Shown here one piece after another: positions 1-19,007 of a DNA stretch of 64,000 bases (the first letter of the stretch is position 1; every line of letters starts with the position of its first letter). The DNA lies in the NCBI RefSeq assembly GCF_040054535.1, contig NC_090780.1, positions 4,185,001-4,249,000 on the forward strand. Direction: 5' to 3'. The position numbers and the translations under genes are program-made. This DNA comes from Antennarius striatus (lineage: Eukaryota > Chordata > Actinopteri > Lophiiformes > Antennariidae). The notes below the pieces were generated by a model. That model had not been told where the DNA came from. It ran no database searches and saw nothing but the letters and a program-made list of their open reading frames with translations.

Positions 1-48
1 GAGGAGGATATTGATGGCCAGCTGGCATCTTTGGCAGCAAAGAAGTAA
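1..48 (+). CDS. C-terminal coding end of an unrecognised plus-strand gene
   Basis: Frame 1 reads 15 codons (EEDIDGQLASLAAKK) from the first base to a TAA at 46-48. I read it as the end of a last coding exon because a canonical AATAAA lies about 320 bases downstream (369-374) with an A-rich UTR between them. I do not recognise the protein. It would converge on the minus-strand gene at 7.2-14.3 kb. With only 15 codons visible this could be chance. Confidence 0.4.
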   Translation, partial: EEDIDGQLASLAAKK

Positions 49-395
49 CCTGTTCCACCAAACCAGCAAATACACTAACTCTGAAAGCCCAAATCCACCC
101 CTGCTTTGCATGAAACCCATGACTTACATAGTGACTCCTGTCATGAAACCTGCTCAGCAAAAAAAAAAAAAAAGAAAAAAAAAAAAAAGGAAAGACATCA
201 TAGAATATCTTTTCAAGCACATTTCACTTATTTGTGAATGCTGAGAAGATTGATGTTGAATAATCGTGCAACGAGATCATGAATGATTGACTTTTGGTCT
301 TTCCTTCATTTGAACTGATTCTTAGGGTGCTGACACTGAATGAAAGTCTTGGATAAGACAATGCTGGTAATAAAGCTTTAGTTTAGTTCATGAAG
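49..395 (+). promoter_or_regulatory. Putative 3' UTR with AATAAA polyadenylation signal at 369-374
   Basis: The region follows the TAA at 46-48. It contains a long adenine-rich tract at 161-190 and one canonical AATAAA at 369-374. No reading frame of note is present. Confidence 0.35.
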
Positions 396-771
396 CATGC
401 TTTATTTACGCCGCCACTGCTCTGCACACATGCCCAGCATTGTATCTTGCTAATAATTGTGCTTTATCTTGCAATAGAAAGTACTGTAGCATTGGGTTAC
501 TTCCTACATAGAATAAGTTAATGTACGTAAATGCAAAAATTAGTTGAGGTTGAAAAAGTCATTGGATGGAGCAAACTACAGTGCAATATATTTTCAAAAG
601 AAACAGAAATGATTGTCTTCATTTGATCAGGAGCTACAGTGCTAAAAACACTACACAGTATTTACAGAATTTGAAAGCAGGGCTCTTTCAATTCTAAGCT
701 GCTTATTTTGTGTTGCCGTGGAGACATGTCTTTGCATTTAATTCTACATTTTTGCATTTCTGTGTCTTCAG

Positions 772-839
772 ACAGATTTGTTGTAGAACAGGAATACAAG
801 GGTGCCTTTCCTGATATGACACTTATAGAAACAGAGTAA
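772..839 (+). CDS. Possible terminal coding exon, product unknown
   Basis: A pyrimidine-rich stretch ends in the acceptor tgtcttcag at 771. The next 65 bases are open to a TAA at 837-839, giving 21 residues (RFVVEQEYKGAF...IETE) after a split codon. It could be an alternative last exon of the gene ending at 48, or a chance frame. No polyadenylation signal was identified close behind it. Confidence 0.2.
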
Positions 840-1684
840 GCTTCATGACTTTATTTGGAAGTGAATCTTTTGCAGAGTGAACATAATTTTAAAATCATCA
901 GGGATGTTGTGAATGTGCCATGTGGGATCTGCCTTGATTTGTGTTAGACAACTTGGATGTAAAACCTTACCAATTTTTGAACAAAGTAAGGCTATCAGAA
1001 GGTTTACCAATGATGATCAAACTGATTATGACTGTGCTTCTTTTACATTGGTTCCTAAAAACATTCAATTTTTTTTTTTTACATCTTAGCAGATACCGTG
1101 TCTTTCTTTGATGAGTGCTATAGTTTGCCATACATACTACAGAACAATTCACAAGACTGATTTTTTTTTTTAGAAATGATCAGAGGACTTTTCTCATAGA
1201 CAAGATGTTTTTGTTTTTTTGATAGATTACTGAATTTGAAATGTAAATTGTGGCTGCATGAAACAGAGGATGAAATGCAGGTGTGTAAATTCAGGCAAGT
1301 GCTATAACAATACATGAGACCCCACAGATTTTGACCATTTGCTTGAACCAAATAAAGCTGCATTATCCAGCATGTTTAAAGCTTCATGGTACTTTTTATC
1401 AATTAGATTACTCATTCATCAGCTACAACCTTATCAGTCAGAAGTGCTGTAACATGGTGATGTTACATCACGTACATGCTATGTAACTGTGTTGTGCAGG
1501 AGGACTAGTAACCAAAACAGTACAGATACTCAGTAGAGTGCAAACCTCTGGCAAGGCTGACCAATCCTACACATCTCTTCAGCCCGTCTGGCCTCACCCC
1601 TCCTCAAAGATTTGTGGAAATATGTTCTGTATTTTTGTGTAATCAGGGAACGTGTTGAGAAATGTATTATTAGAAAATGTTAAG

Positions 1685-1751
<67 letters not shown>

Positions 1752-2673
1752 TTCATGTCAGTGAATGACTGTCAGAAACAAAATTACTGAAATAGAAAAC
1801 TAATTCACAAAAGAAAACCATAAAAAGATATTATAACATGAATTCTTTCAACTTACAGGTTGAAAATATTGAAAATCAATTCTGATCACATTTGTTTTTA
1901 AAAGAAATTGTTCACTTACGGATAAAATATATATTTTTCACTTTTTTTTTCTTTATTGGATATTATATTGTGAAAATAATTGTTTGTGTGTGTGTGGGGG
2001 GGGGGGGGGTGAGCTGCAGTGCAGTGAATGGTCCAATCTCAATACTACTCCATCCTATTGTTAGCATTATGCATTGCAACAATTTGTTAACAGGCTACAG
2101 CATGTATTTACAATATGATGTACATAATGGCATGTTTTAAAGATGAACTATAATATTATTGTGTGTGTTTGTGTTTTGTGTCTTTTTGATAATAAAAAAA
2201 AGAAAAGGGTATGCTCTGCCTGCACAGTCTATGTATTCTTCCTCAGTGGGACTGAATGTATGTATGAATAATGATAATACTTCATGTTTGGATTCACAGG
2301 CTCCTTTAGAAGCGGAGTTAATCTGTGTTTAATTTGTGGCCATAACGCTGCATGAGTGTTTGGCTTTGTCATTGTCTGTATGTGTTGTGCTGAAGCAAGT
2401 ACTGCAGTAGCTCTGGCTACAGGCCATGTAATCACTGATCAATTCTGCCTGCACTGGATATACAGTGTCTGTTAGTCACTGGACAGTAAACTCTATATAC
2501 AACAAAAGAGGATAATATTTTGCAACTTCTTGTCTTTATATCTCAGTGTACCATAACTGTTTCCTTCATTTACTCTACCAGATGGGTTTAACATTTCTTA
2601 CATAGAGTTGCAACTTAATCTGCTCATAGCTCCCATATTACTCTTAATATATAGTTGGCATACATATAAACAT
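840..2673. other. Gene-poor, AT-rich stretch
   Basis: No supported exon or RNA gene. It holds a (TA)n tract at 1686-1746 and a run of guanines at about 1997-2010. Short frames on both strands lack splice context and look random. Confidence 0.5.
1686..1746. repeat. (TA)n microsatellite
   Basis: About 60 bases of uninterrupted TA dinucleotides. Confidence 0.95.
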
Positions 2674-4236
2674 AAAGTTGGCATGTTGTGTAAATTGTAA
2701 ATAAAAACAATACAATGACCTGCAAGTCCTTTTCAACTTACATTCAACTGAATACACTGCAAAGACAGGATATTTAATGTTTGAATTGTGAAACTTTATA
2801 TTTTCTTTTGCAAATAATCATCAAATTTATAATTTAATGGCAGCAATACATTGCAAAAAAAGTTGGCACAGGGGCATTTTTACCACTCTGTTCCGTCACC
2901 TTTCCTTTCAACAACACTCTGTAAACTTTTGGGAACTGAGGAAACTAATTTTTGAAGCTTTTCGGGGGGAATTCTTTCTCATTCTTGCTTGGTGTAAAGC
3001 TTAAATTGTTCAACAGTCTGGGGTCTCCCTTGTTGTATTTTATGCTTCATAATGCGCCACACATTTTGAATGGTGGACAGGTCTTGACTACAAGAAGGCC
3101 AGTCCACTACACGCAATTTTTCACTTTGAAGCCACGCTGGTGTAACACCAGCAGAAAGTGGCTTTAGCATTGTCTTGCTGAAATAAGTGAAAAAGACGCT
3201 GCTTGGATGGCAACATATGTTTCTCTAAACCCGTATGTACTTTTCAGCATTACTGGTGCCTTCACAGATGTGTAAGTTCCCCTTGCCTTGCACACTAATA
3301 TACCCCCATACCATCACAGATGCTGGCTTTTGAACATTGTGCTTATAATGGTCCAGATGGTTCTCTTCCTCTTTGGTCCAGAGGACAAGGCGACCACATT
3401 TTCCAAAAACAATTTGAAATGTGGACTCGTCAGACCACAGAACACTTTTCCACTTTGCAATCAGTCCATTGTAAATGAGCCTGGGCCTAGCGAAGCTGGC
3501 TGCGTTTCTGGGTGTTGTTGATAAATGGCTTTCGCTTTGCATAGTAGAGTTTTAACTGTCACTTCCAGATGTAGTGACAAACTGCAGTTACTGACAGAGG
3601 TTTTCTGAAGTGCTCCTGAGCCCATGTGGTGATATCCTTGACACAGTGATGACGGTTTTTGTTAAAGTACCGCCTGAGGGATCGAAGTTCACAGGATTTC
3701 AATGTTGGTTTTTGGCCTTGCCGCTTACGTGCGGTAATTTCTCCAGATCCTCTGAACCTTTTGATGATATTACAGACCGTAGATGATGAAATCTCTAAAG
3801 TCCTTGCATAGCTCACCCAAGAAAGGTTTTTCTGAAATTGTTCGACAATTTGCTCATGCATTTGTCCACAAAGTGGTGAACCTCGCCCCATCCCTGTTAG
3901 TGAATGACTGAGCATTTCAGAGAAGCTGCTTTTATACCCAATCATGGCACCCACCTGTTCCCAAGTAGCCTGTTCACCTGTGGGAGGTTCCAAATAAGTG
4001 TTTGATGAGCATTCCTCAACTTTCTCAGTCTGTTTTGCCACTTTTGTCAGCTTTTTTGAAACATGATGCAGGCATCAAATTCCAAATGAGATAATATTTG
4101 CAAAAAACAGCAAAGTTTACCGGTTCAAACATCACTTATCTTGTCTTTGTTTTGTATTTAATTGAATATAGGTTAAAATGAATTTGTAAATTATTGTTTT
4201 CTGTTTGTATTTACGATTTACAAAACGTGCCAACTT
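2674..4236 (-). mobile_element. Tc1/mariner-type DNA transposon, inactivated
   Basis: The two ends are inverted: AAGTTGGCATGTT at the left (2675 on) and the complement of a matching sequence ending TGCCAACTT at the right (about 4228-4236). A transposase is read on the minus strand in three broken pieces. About 4041-3559 holds the helix-turn-helix part, with a likely true start at the MGRG residues near 3895. About 3542-3225 contains VLWSDEST, the first catalytic aspartate context, and MVWGYIS. About 3170-2979 contains WPSCSQDLS...NVW, the second aspartate context. Frameshifts separate the pieces, so no active transposase is made. The length of about 1.56 kb is typical of fish Tc1 elements. 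Confidence 0.85.
2979..4041 (-). pseudogene. Tc1-like transposase pseudogene
   Basis: This is the transposase remnant inside the element at 2674-4236. The N-terminal part has the paired DNA-binding helices (STVCNIIKRFRGSGEI region) and the basic GQKPTLKS segment. The catalytic part has WSDES and the NVWRIMKHKI segment. At least two frame breaks occur, near 3550 and between 3225 and 3170. In Tc1 transposases three acidic residues (DDE) cut and join DNA; two of their contexts are seen here. Confidence 0.8.
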
Positions 4237-5959
4237 CACTGTTTTTGTGTTTTGTATATTAATTTTCATTATAACTGTATAACAGTTGTTTATTAATTAT
4301 TATTATCATAACTTCTTTATGAGAAGATACAGTCAACGAAGGAATCAATAATATTTAAATTTAGTAGTATAAATTCATGCACGGTCTGAGATATATGTGC
4401 CGTGTCTACCACGACATTTTCTAAGTTGAGATATAACATCCCTGTCAAATTTCTTTTTCAATCACTGTCAGTTATGGTATTTATTATTAGATGAACTGTT
4501 ATTTGTAGATCAACCTTAATCTTCATGCGTGTCCATTTCAAAACAATGAGACAAAAATATTTTTCATTGTTAAATTCTGAGCTTGTTCTGCGGAATGAAG
4601 TCCACAGAACATAGTTACATTGATTTTAAGATTCCATTCCGGGGGAGCAGCAATAAGCATACAGTATTATTTTTTCTGTGTGCTGTGTCCTTTATTAATA
4701 AGATCACTTCCATCTACATACACGACTTGTCATCAGATTCTTGTTTTGTGTTTGTATTGTTTTGCAATCGGACAGATCTAGCCTGTGTCTCTTCATTGGT
4801 GTTTTGTGTGTGTGTGTGAATTATATGAGGTTGTCACATTTCTGCAACGCAGGCAACAAAATCCTTGTCTTCCTTGGTCTAACAAGCTACATTTAAGACA
4901 AAGTAGACCACAACACAGCAAGATTCTCAATGCAATACTGCCAACTTGCTGCTTCAATAATAATTCCCCATCGTGTTTTAATCCTTTATTCTCATGTGAA
5001 CATAGCCATGAAACAAGAACATCCAAAGACTTTCCATCAGGCGAGAAAAGCAATTCACCTTGACTCCTCTGGGTATGTCGTGTTGTGGAGGTTGTCTGTA
5101 GCTGCAATTTTTTGTGAACTGCATGATGAGTTTACGTACGAAACCTGTGTTTTCAAGCAAGAAAGGTAACATAAGCATTAACGTATTTGTTCTCATGTCA
5201 TTATGTGTATGTATGTTTGACATGATTGAGGCATAACTGTGTAATTTGACGCAATCACAGAAAATAAAGGCGTCTGAAGTCGGCCTGTCCCCTGTGGTGT
5301 ATGAACAGTCGGATGGTGTTGTCTCCTGTGTGGTCAGTAGGTGGCAGCACACACACAAAATGAGGACAATGAAAACGCTCCGACAAACCCACAAGTTATT
5401 GGTACCTCTGATGTAACATGTTTTCATTAAGCTTTTTATGAACTCATTTAGAAAATTAATATAGTTTTAATACAAAAACATTGAAGAACATAAGTTATTC
5501 ATAATCTATGACCATAAAGTCAATTACAACATTATTGAGCATGCAGTCTACAGTATATCTGGGGGGAAATGTATGAATGGGACTAGAAATTGGACTTGAC
5601 TAGAGGTGAAACACAAGTTTATTTGTAGGCAATGTGGTGTATAGATGTAAGCGTTACAATTCAATCAAGATTTTTTGAGTTAAATTCTTACGTAGGCAGC
5701 TATATCTGAGGTTCCTTCTAGACATATACTTTATATATAGATGTGTTTTTAGAATCCCTTTACAAGATGTATCTGAGCAGTTTAAAGACTTTTGATTCAA
5801 GTTAACATTTGTGTATAATTTCAGTGTTCTCAAAATTATTTTGTGATTTCCTTGTTAGATATAATTCACCTGACAATAATAATAATAACAACAACAACAA
5901 TAATCATAATAATTATTATTGGTATTATTATTATTATTAATAATAATAATAATAATAAT

Positions 5960-6007
<48 letters not shown>

Positions 6008-6053
6008 AATAATATATTAATAAATAATGATAATAATTACACTAATAATAATG

Positions 6054-6121
<68 letters not shown>

Positions 6122-6830
6122 CACCCAATAATATTAAAATAATTTAATTTGGGTATATCAGTATACAGCATGTGCACCTTTCCTTCAGTAAGCTTATAAT
6201 AACGTACAGTATATTATCAATGGTATTGATCTACCCTCCATTCGTGACCCAGTCTAGGGTCAGGCATTTGGTAAACAAACGTCTCTATGGACCTCACATA
6301 TTCTGGCCAAAATCCCTTCAAAATCCTTCCCTCTGAGAACTTTTCAGCTAAAACTACTCGACACAGGGACAGCTTCTTTCTTCAGGCTGTCACACCGATG
6401 AGCTCCCAAATAGTCACGGACTGTAATGTAAAACGTAAAACTGTTCAATGACTTTCATGCATAGCTCTCACACTCTCCAATATATACAGTATGACCGGCA
6501 GGACTTCATCTACAACATTTCCTTGTTGTTTTTCTAAAGTATACTGTTTATTGTGCTGATCCTTTGTAAGTTTTGTCTTCATTCATCTTTGAACTTGAAA
6601 ATCCCAACAACATGTACTTTGTAGAAAAGTTAAACTAGAGTCATATTCTTTGATTTTGTGCACTAACTTGGCAAATAAAGTTGATTCTGATCATACCTTG
6701 AAGGTAAAGCTCTTAAATCGGAAGTAACTCTCCCATCACCCACTTTCTGTGACACCAGAACTCAGACACTGAGTTTACAGGTCTGCAGGTGGAGTGAAAA
6801 ATAGTGACAATTCCAACAATATTTTGTCCA
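4237..6830. other. Intergenic stretch with (ATT)n tract, no gene seen
   Basis: Open frames near 4.8-5.4 kb on both strands overlap each other, lack recognisable motifs and have no splice context. The main structure is the trinucleotide tract at 5876-6121. Confidence 0.45.
5876..6121. repeat. (ATT/TTA)n trinucleotide tract
   Basis: About 245 bases built of AAT/ATT units. The first part switches between AAT and ATT orientation, so parts of the tract can pair with each other. The last 60 bases are pure TTA. Confidence 0.95.
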
Positions 6831-6836
6831 TTTATT
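6831..6836 (-). promoter_or_regulatory. Candidate polyadenylation signal for the M20/ppp1r12b gene
   Basis: TTTATT on the plus strand is AATAAA on the minus strand, about 390 bases after the TGA stop at 7228-7230. It is a plausible 3' end; other TTTATT matches occur nearby. Confidence 0.3.
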
Positions 6837-7227
6837 TGTGCAGGGATGCTACATATCCCTAATGGGCTCCTATAGAACAATGTGTACATGGGATCACAGT
6901 AAATGTATTTAATGGTCATGTTGGCATTTGCTTTCTTGAAGAAATAATGAAAAGGCATATAAAACATAGATTTGCATTTCCTCTGGGAGTGCAATAGACC
7001 TAATACAGAAACAGGAAGCCTTCACAGCTGATTTAAATGTCATTATCCCTGAAAGTGTTTGTTACCATAGTGACAATGGAAAAAATGCACTCCAGTTCCC
7101 AGCATGATTTGGAAACTATATACAGCTACATTGTTTCGGTCTAAAAGTAGAAAAACTTCAGCTATTAATATGGTTACTGGTGTTTGTGTATGACTTGGAA
7201 GAATCTCTCTTCTCCGTTCCTCTTGTC

Positions 7228-14325
<7,098 letters not shown>

Positions 14326-15060
14326 TTCTCCTGAGCTGCTATAGTTTACATGCAGCTGCAATGTGGTATAATCTGCTGTCAGAAAGTTTTATATAAAGGT
14401 TCTTTCTGGCAGAAAGAGACAAGGAAAATGAATAATCATCTATTAAATAATCCAGTGAAATTCTGGTGTCGCTGTTTCCTTCAAGCAAGAAAACTTCAGC
14501 CTTCATGTGATAGTGAGACTTCCAATAACTGAGAGAGAGCTAGTGTGAGGACTGGGGAAGACACAGTGGTACTGGGGAATGGAGGCGGGCTGTATGATGC
14601 ATGTGTGGAAGTCTTTGACTCCTCAATTGAGAAGGAAAAAAAAAGAACTGGTAGCTGGTACAGCTGAAATAAGTAAATGCAATAGGCGGACAAGCATGTG
14701 AGTACATGTTATGATGGCAACTTAAATCAGATTACAAAAATAAAAATTCCTCACCCCAATGCTGATTAAGTCGGATGACTTTTCTGTGTCCACCTATGCA
14801 AAAAAGACCTTTGTGGAACTTCACAGTAAAATGGTGTACCAACATTCCCGATGTTTGTGTGCACAGAATTTTTTTTTTTTTTCCTGTCCGACATGCATTT
14901 GTTTAGATGAGTATTCCTTTTTCAGGGAGTACCGTGACTCTATTGCAGTCATATGAACGCAGGTCATTCTCCAGAGCACCTGTGGGATCGACTGGGTGTG
15001 CTGATTCGGGCTCTTTAAGAGGAATGGCAGGATTTGATATGCAGTATGTGCTTGTATTGA

Positions 15061-15300
15061 GGCTGGGGACTTAGCTCAGTGGTAGAGCGGTTACTTCACT
15101 TATATGCTGCCCTGGCTTCAATCCCCAGCATCTGCAGCCCTACGGGGGCACAAGCCGGCGTAAACTCTAAACTGGGCCACAGCCCAGATAGATGCAGATG
15201 GGCATCCGGCATAAAAAAAACAAAACATTGCCAAACAAATACGCGCATTCATCTAAATGAAAAAAAGATGACAGGCTGTGGCGACCCCAAACAGGAGAAG
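15061..15300 (+). mobile_element. tRNA-derived SINE
   Basis: It begins GGGGACTTAGCTCAGTGGTAGAG, a tRNA-like A box, with GGCTTCAATCCCCAGC as B box about 40 bases later. A non-tRNA body follows, ending in a GTGGCGACCCCAAACAGGAGAAG tail and the (CTGT)n tract. A functional tRNA is unlikely because the acceptor stem does not close. Confidence 0.75.
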
Positions 15301-15301
15301 C

Positions 15302-15350
<49 letters not shown>
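15301..15350. repeat. (CTGT)n microsatellite
   Basis: About 12 units of CTGT form the 3' tail of the SINE at 15061-15300. Confidence 0.95.
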
Positions 15351-15351
<1 letters not shown>

Positions 15352-16079
15352 ATAAATGAAGTCCATGCGCAGCTCCTTCTGAACAAAAGTATCAAAAAAA
15401 TTTTTAGTTGAGTTATGCAATCCTCCGTTTTTATAGTAAGGCAAGGTGAGCAGAAAAAAACAATGGCTGCTCTCTCTGACTATAAATTGTAGCTTGCTGT
15501 CACTTGTTCTGCCGCCAGGGATTCCTGAGAAGAATCCCTGGGATCACCAGCGCCCCCTACCATGAGGCAAGAGAACTGCATGCCTCACTTTGGGCCTCTT
15601 CCCAGCGGTTTCAGGACTGCTCAACTCAAGAAAGACGTAAACACACAAACACTGGCACATTATATACAGTACATTAGCAAAACTGGAAACTTAGTTCATA
15701 CAGTAAACGTGTGTGAGCATTTTCATAGCGACATAGAGAGATACATTACGGTCTCACTGTTTATTATTCCATCACAGTTAGCCGAATCCTTTCACAATCC
15801 ATGGTGAGGCACGGCTGGCTGGTGTCTCACCGCAGGTCTCTGTATTTCAGCGGTAAATGTGAAAATTCAGTGAGTAAAAATAATCTAAAATTGGTGACGT
15901 TACACAGAAATTAACTTTATAATTCACATCACTTGATAAATATAACCATTTAATTTATTTCTTCCATTTTCCATTGTTTGTCTTTCATGTTGGCAGGTGA
16001 GGCTGTCCCTCCCCTGACCACACGTCACTGGCTGAAAGGAAGTTTTTCTTTTGTGCCTGTATTGCTCAATTCTGAGGCT

Positions 16080-16440
16080 GTAATTGCACATCATCTTGGT
16101 ATCACAGTGGGTGGTGCTGTCGCTTAGCAGAAACAAGGTTCCGGATACAATTCCTTTCACTGCAGAGTTTGTTCTTGTCGTGTCTGTGTGGATTCTCCAG
16201 GTTCTTTGGGTTCCTCTCATACCCAAAAACATGCACTTTAGATGAATTGGTCACACAAAAATTGTCCCTGAGTGTGAGTGTGTGCGTAAGTGTTTGTTTT
16301 TCATGTGGCACTGTGATGAGCTGGTGTCTTGTCACAAGCTGGGATGGGCTGCAGCAGACCAGTGACCCACAAGGAGAATAAGAGGCTGGAGAAAATTGTC
16401 TCTTCTACAAGAAAATGGATGAATGGATTCCAGCTATCGT
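16080..16440 (+). mobile_element. SINE copy, near full length, diverged
   Basis: Blocks in order: a GTGGTGCTGTCGCTTAGCAG head, GTGTCTGTGTGGATTCTCC, a CATGCACTTTAGATGAATTGG block, GAGTGTGAGTGTGTG, GTGATGAGCTGGTGTCTTGTC, then a GAAAATGGATGAATGGAT tail. The same block order is seen at 56.44-56.77 kb and, in part, at 39.39-39.64 kb. Confidence 0.7.
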
Positions 16441-17579
16441 CATTTGATGTTTCTTTTCATGTGCTTTTCTGTTAAAATTATTGATTTGTACAATCTCTAC
16501 ATAATTTCATAGCTTCAGAATTAAATTAATTTTGTAAATATCACCTGTACGTTTTCACTGACTATTCTTAGCAAACTCAAGAAATGATGCAAGCGTAATC
16601 GATTCAGGGTTGTGACATTGCACCGAGTGAATCATTCTGTCTAATTACTTCCAGCCTGACTCTTGAGTTGGCTGTCAGACCTTTGCCTGCACCTGCTGAA
16701 TCTACATTTTGAACATAAAAAATAAAAATGTCATAGGGTCACTGGTGAATATAAATTATATATAGATTTTAAATAATTCTAAAATCTGTCTTCTGATTTG
16801 TTCTTATTGGATAAATATGAATCCATGATTTTTGTCCATATTTTATGGACAAACATGTAGCAACTTGTCAAATTTGACCACAATATGAAAAAAACAAACA
16901 AACACCTATTGACAGGTCATTAGGTTAATGGGTTTTGTTCCATAACAACCTCATGGCAAAACAAGAGTCACACTTATGGTTACTGTTGCTTATTGCCAGC
17001 TCAGACAGGATATCAGAGTAACTGCTGAGAAACTGAGAAAGAAACGGATATGTCTCTAAGTCTAAGGAGAAAGCTAAAAAAAGTGGTTATCCCTTTTTAT
17101 CAAGATGATTGACTCCTGTCACTTCTATTGTTTCCTCCACAGTAAAAATCAGGCACCACCTGCTGGTAAGAAATAGCACTACAACCTTTTCACACACAGG
17201 TTCCATGCAATAGAACGGCAAATGCCAGTGTGTACCCACATGTGCAGAGCATGTGGACCTGTAATATAAATATCCTGGCAGAGAGAGCCACTAAATATAC
17301 AAATGCAACACTCTTTGATATTTCAAAATCTCATAATACCAAGAGAAACATGATATAAAATAACTTTGTTTTGTATTTTTGTCTGACAAATTAATTTGTT
17401 TTATAATTTTTGATGTCATTTTTGATGTGTAACACCAGTATTTATTTGTTTGTTTAAGCATTCGTATATGGTGATATAAATACCAGAGAAGTAGCAAGGA
17501 TTCTTCATTTTTATCCATGACGACATCACCATTTAATGCTGCTGGATCTTCAGCTTCTCTCTTCCAGCTTTTAACACCT

Positions 17580-17858
17580 TATAACCCCTTAGCACTCCCA
17601 TCGTCTGCTGTTTCCCGAGCAACCTCCTGCTCCCCACATCTCTTTCCTCTTACTCTGTAATTTCCACATCCAGTTCTCCTTGGTGGTTCTTTTGGCACTG
17701 TCTCTTCTTCCTTCGTCCCCTCTGCTGCATCATCTTCAGTTTCTTGCTGTTCAGTCTTTGCTTCAATATCCCTTAATTTCTCAGATATCCTAGTGGGATT
17801 TTGCATTAAAATAAAGTCATCTTTTATTGTGCTCTCCACCTTTATCTGACTTTAAGTT
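17580..17858 (-). pseudogene. Acidic, Lys/Glu-rich exon-like frame, part of a broken membrane-protein locus
   Basis: After an acceptor-like gtcag at about 17859, an 88-residue frame runs to a stop. It starts IKVESTIKDDFILMQN and continues with KLRDIEAKTEQQETEDDAAEGTKEEE in two charged blocks. I do not recognise it. It lies downstream of the coiled-coil pieces at 18.06-18.6 kb and may be an alternative last exon of the same locus. Confidence 0.3.
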
Positions 17859-18059
17859 TCCTTGACCAAGAAGAAAAAATTGAAAACACACGCATAAATG
17901 AATTTGGATAAAGGACAAATAACTCAATAGTTGCATCATTAAAATTATTTTACTATTCAAGCAATAAATCGGAGTGTTATATCAGTGTGTGAAAAATCTA
18001 CAACTGAGTCAATAGGCTGCTATAGAGAGCCTGTGAAGTTAAAATTGTTCCTTGAGAAA

Positions 18060-18640
18060 CTTCTGAACGGAACCAAGGATCTCTTCTAATATCTGGGTAC
18101 ACCTGACCTGCATGACATATGTAAGCTCCCTAAAAAACAAGCACACAATAGAAAACTCTCCTCAGAAAGATCAAATTTGACAAAATAAATTCAGAGATGA
18201 ATTCAAACTGTGTGTACCTCATTGCAGACAACTCCTGGTTTTTCTATTAAGTGCTGCATATTGAAGATGCATAAACTTCTTCAGCTCAAAAGTTTGACTA
18301 TCTAACTGACTGTTTAGAGTCTCAAATAATGCAATCTGCTGGACAGCTCTGTAGTGTGCACTTGCCATGGCATTAAAAACCCCAGCCACATTTTCAGCTA
18401 GTGCAAGGCACTAGGCTTTTCTTCACAGCCTCCAACTCTCCACTTTGGTTCTTAAACAATGTCTGAAGAGTTGTTACGGACAGGGTGACCTGCTTCATCT
18501 CAACCAGTTATATATCCATCACATTGAGGAGTGTCCAGAGATGTGAAAATAGGTCAGGGCTCTATCTTCTCCTCTAAGGAAGAGATTCTCTCCACTACAA
18601 GCAAACCTGCATCATTATAAATGGAAAGAAAATTGTTTTT
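18060..18640 (-). pseudogene. Coiled-coil pieces of a broken gene
   Basis: Three protein-like segments are read on the minus strand. About 18610-18560 gives LLVVERISSLEEKIEP then a stop. About 18510-18405 gives VEMKQVTLSVTTLQTLF...GELEAVKKSL then a stop. About 18405-18235 gives ENVAGVFNAMASAHYRAVQQ onwards to CLQ and a stop. A further exon-like piece (acceptor ttttttag, then ELTYVMQVRCTQILEEILG...FLKEQF, stop) lies at about 18145-18060. The segments are in different frames within one stretch, with heptad-like spacing of L/I/V. I read them as one decayed gene, together with the membrane segment at 21.2-21.6 kb. Confidence 0.45.
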
Positions 18641-19007
18641 AACCACATTTGTGGGTCACTGGGAGTATCTGGAATCTTGCTTGTTTTGTTACACGCAGCT
18701 GTTCAAAATAATATTAATATGCTGTAGCCCACCATGAAAAAAAAAAACATTTGTTAACTATGAGATAATTTTAAATACTTCAATTGTTGCTACTCTTACT
18801 TATATCCCAGGGAACACAAGACTATTAAACTGAGTAGATGTCCTCTGCAGTTTGGGGTTCTTCGTTAACTTTATAAGATACCTTTATCTATTTTTGGATA
18901 TGAAACAGTTTACAGTTTCTGCATTGATTTCCCATAAAATTTACTGTAAGATGAATTTCATATTGTACAACTATGTGTTTATGGTGCAACAGGTATAATA
19001 AGTTAAT

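Larger units (their letters stand above)
14326..17579. other. Region upstream of the M20 start: SINEs, no large-subunit exons
   Basis: I searched the minus strand for ankyrin-repeat or other MYPT exons and saw none. The stretch holds two SINEs (15061-15300 and 16080-16440) and a (CTGT)n tract. Confidence 0.5.

Noticed and set aside
4793-5427. Overlapping frames on both strands as a small gene
   Set aside because: They overlap in opposite directions, have no motif or conserved start context, and no polyadenylation or splice pattern.
15061-15133. tRNA gene
   Set aside because: A and B boxes are present, but the stems do not close and a SINE body and tail follow directly.
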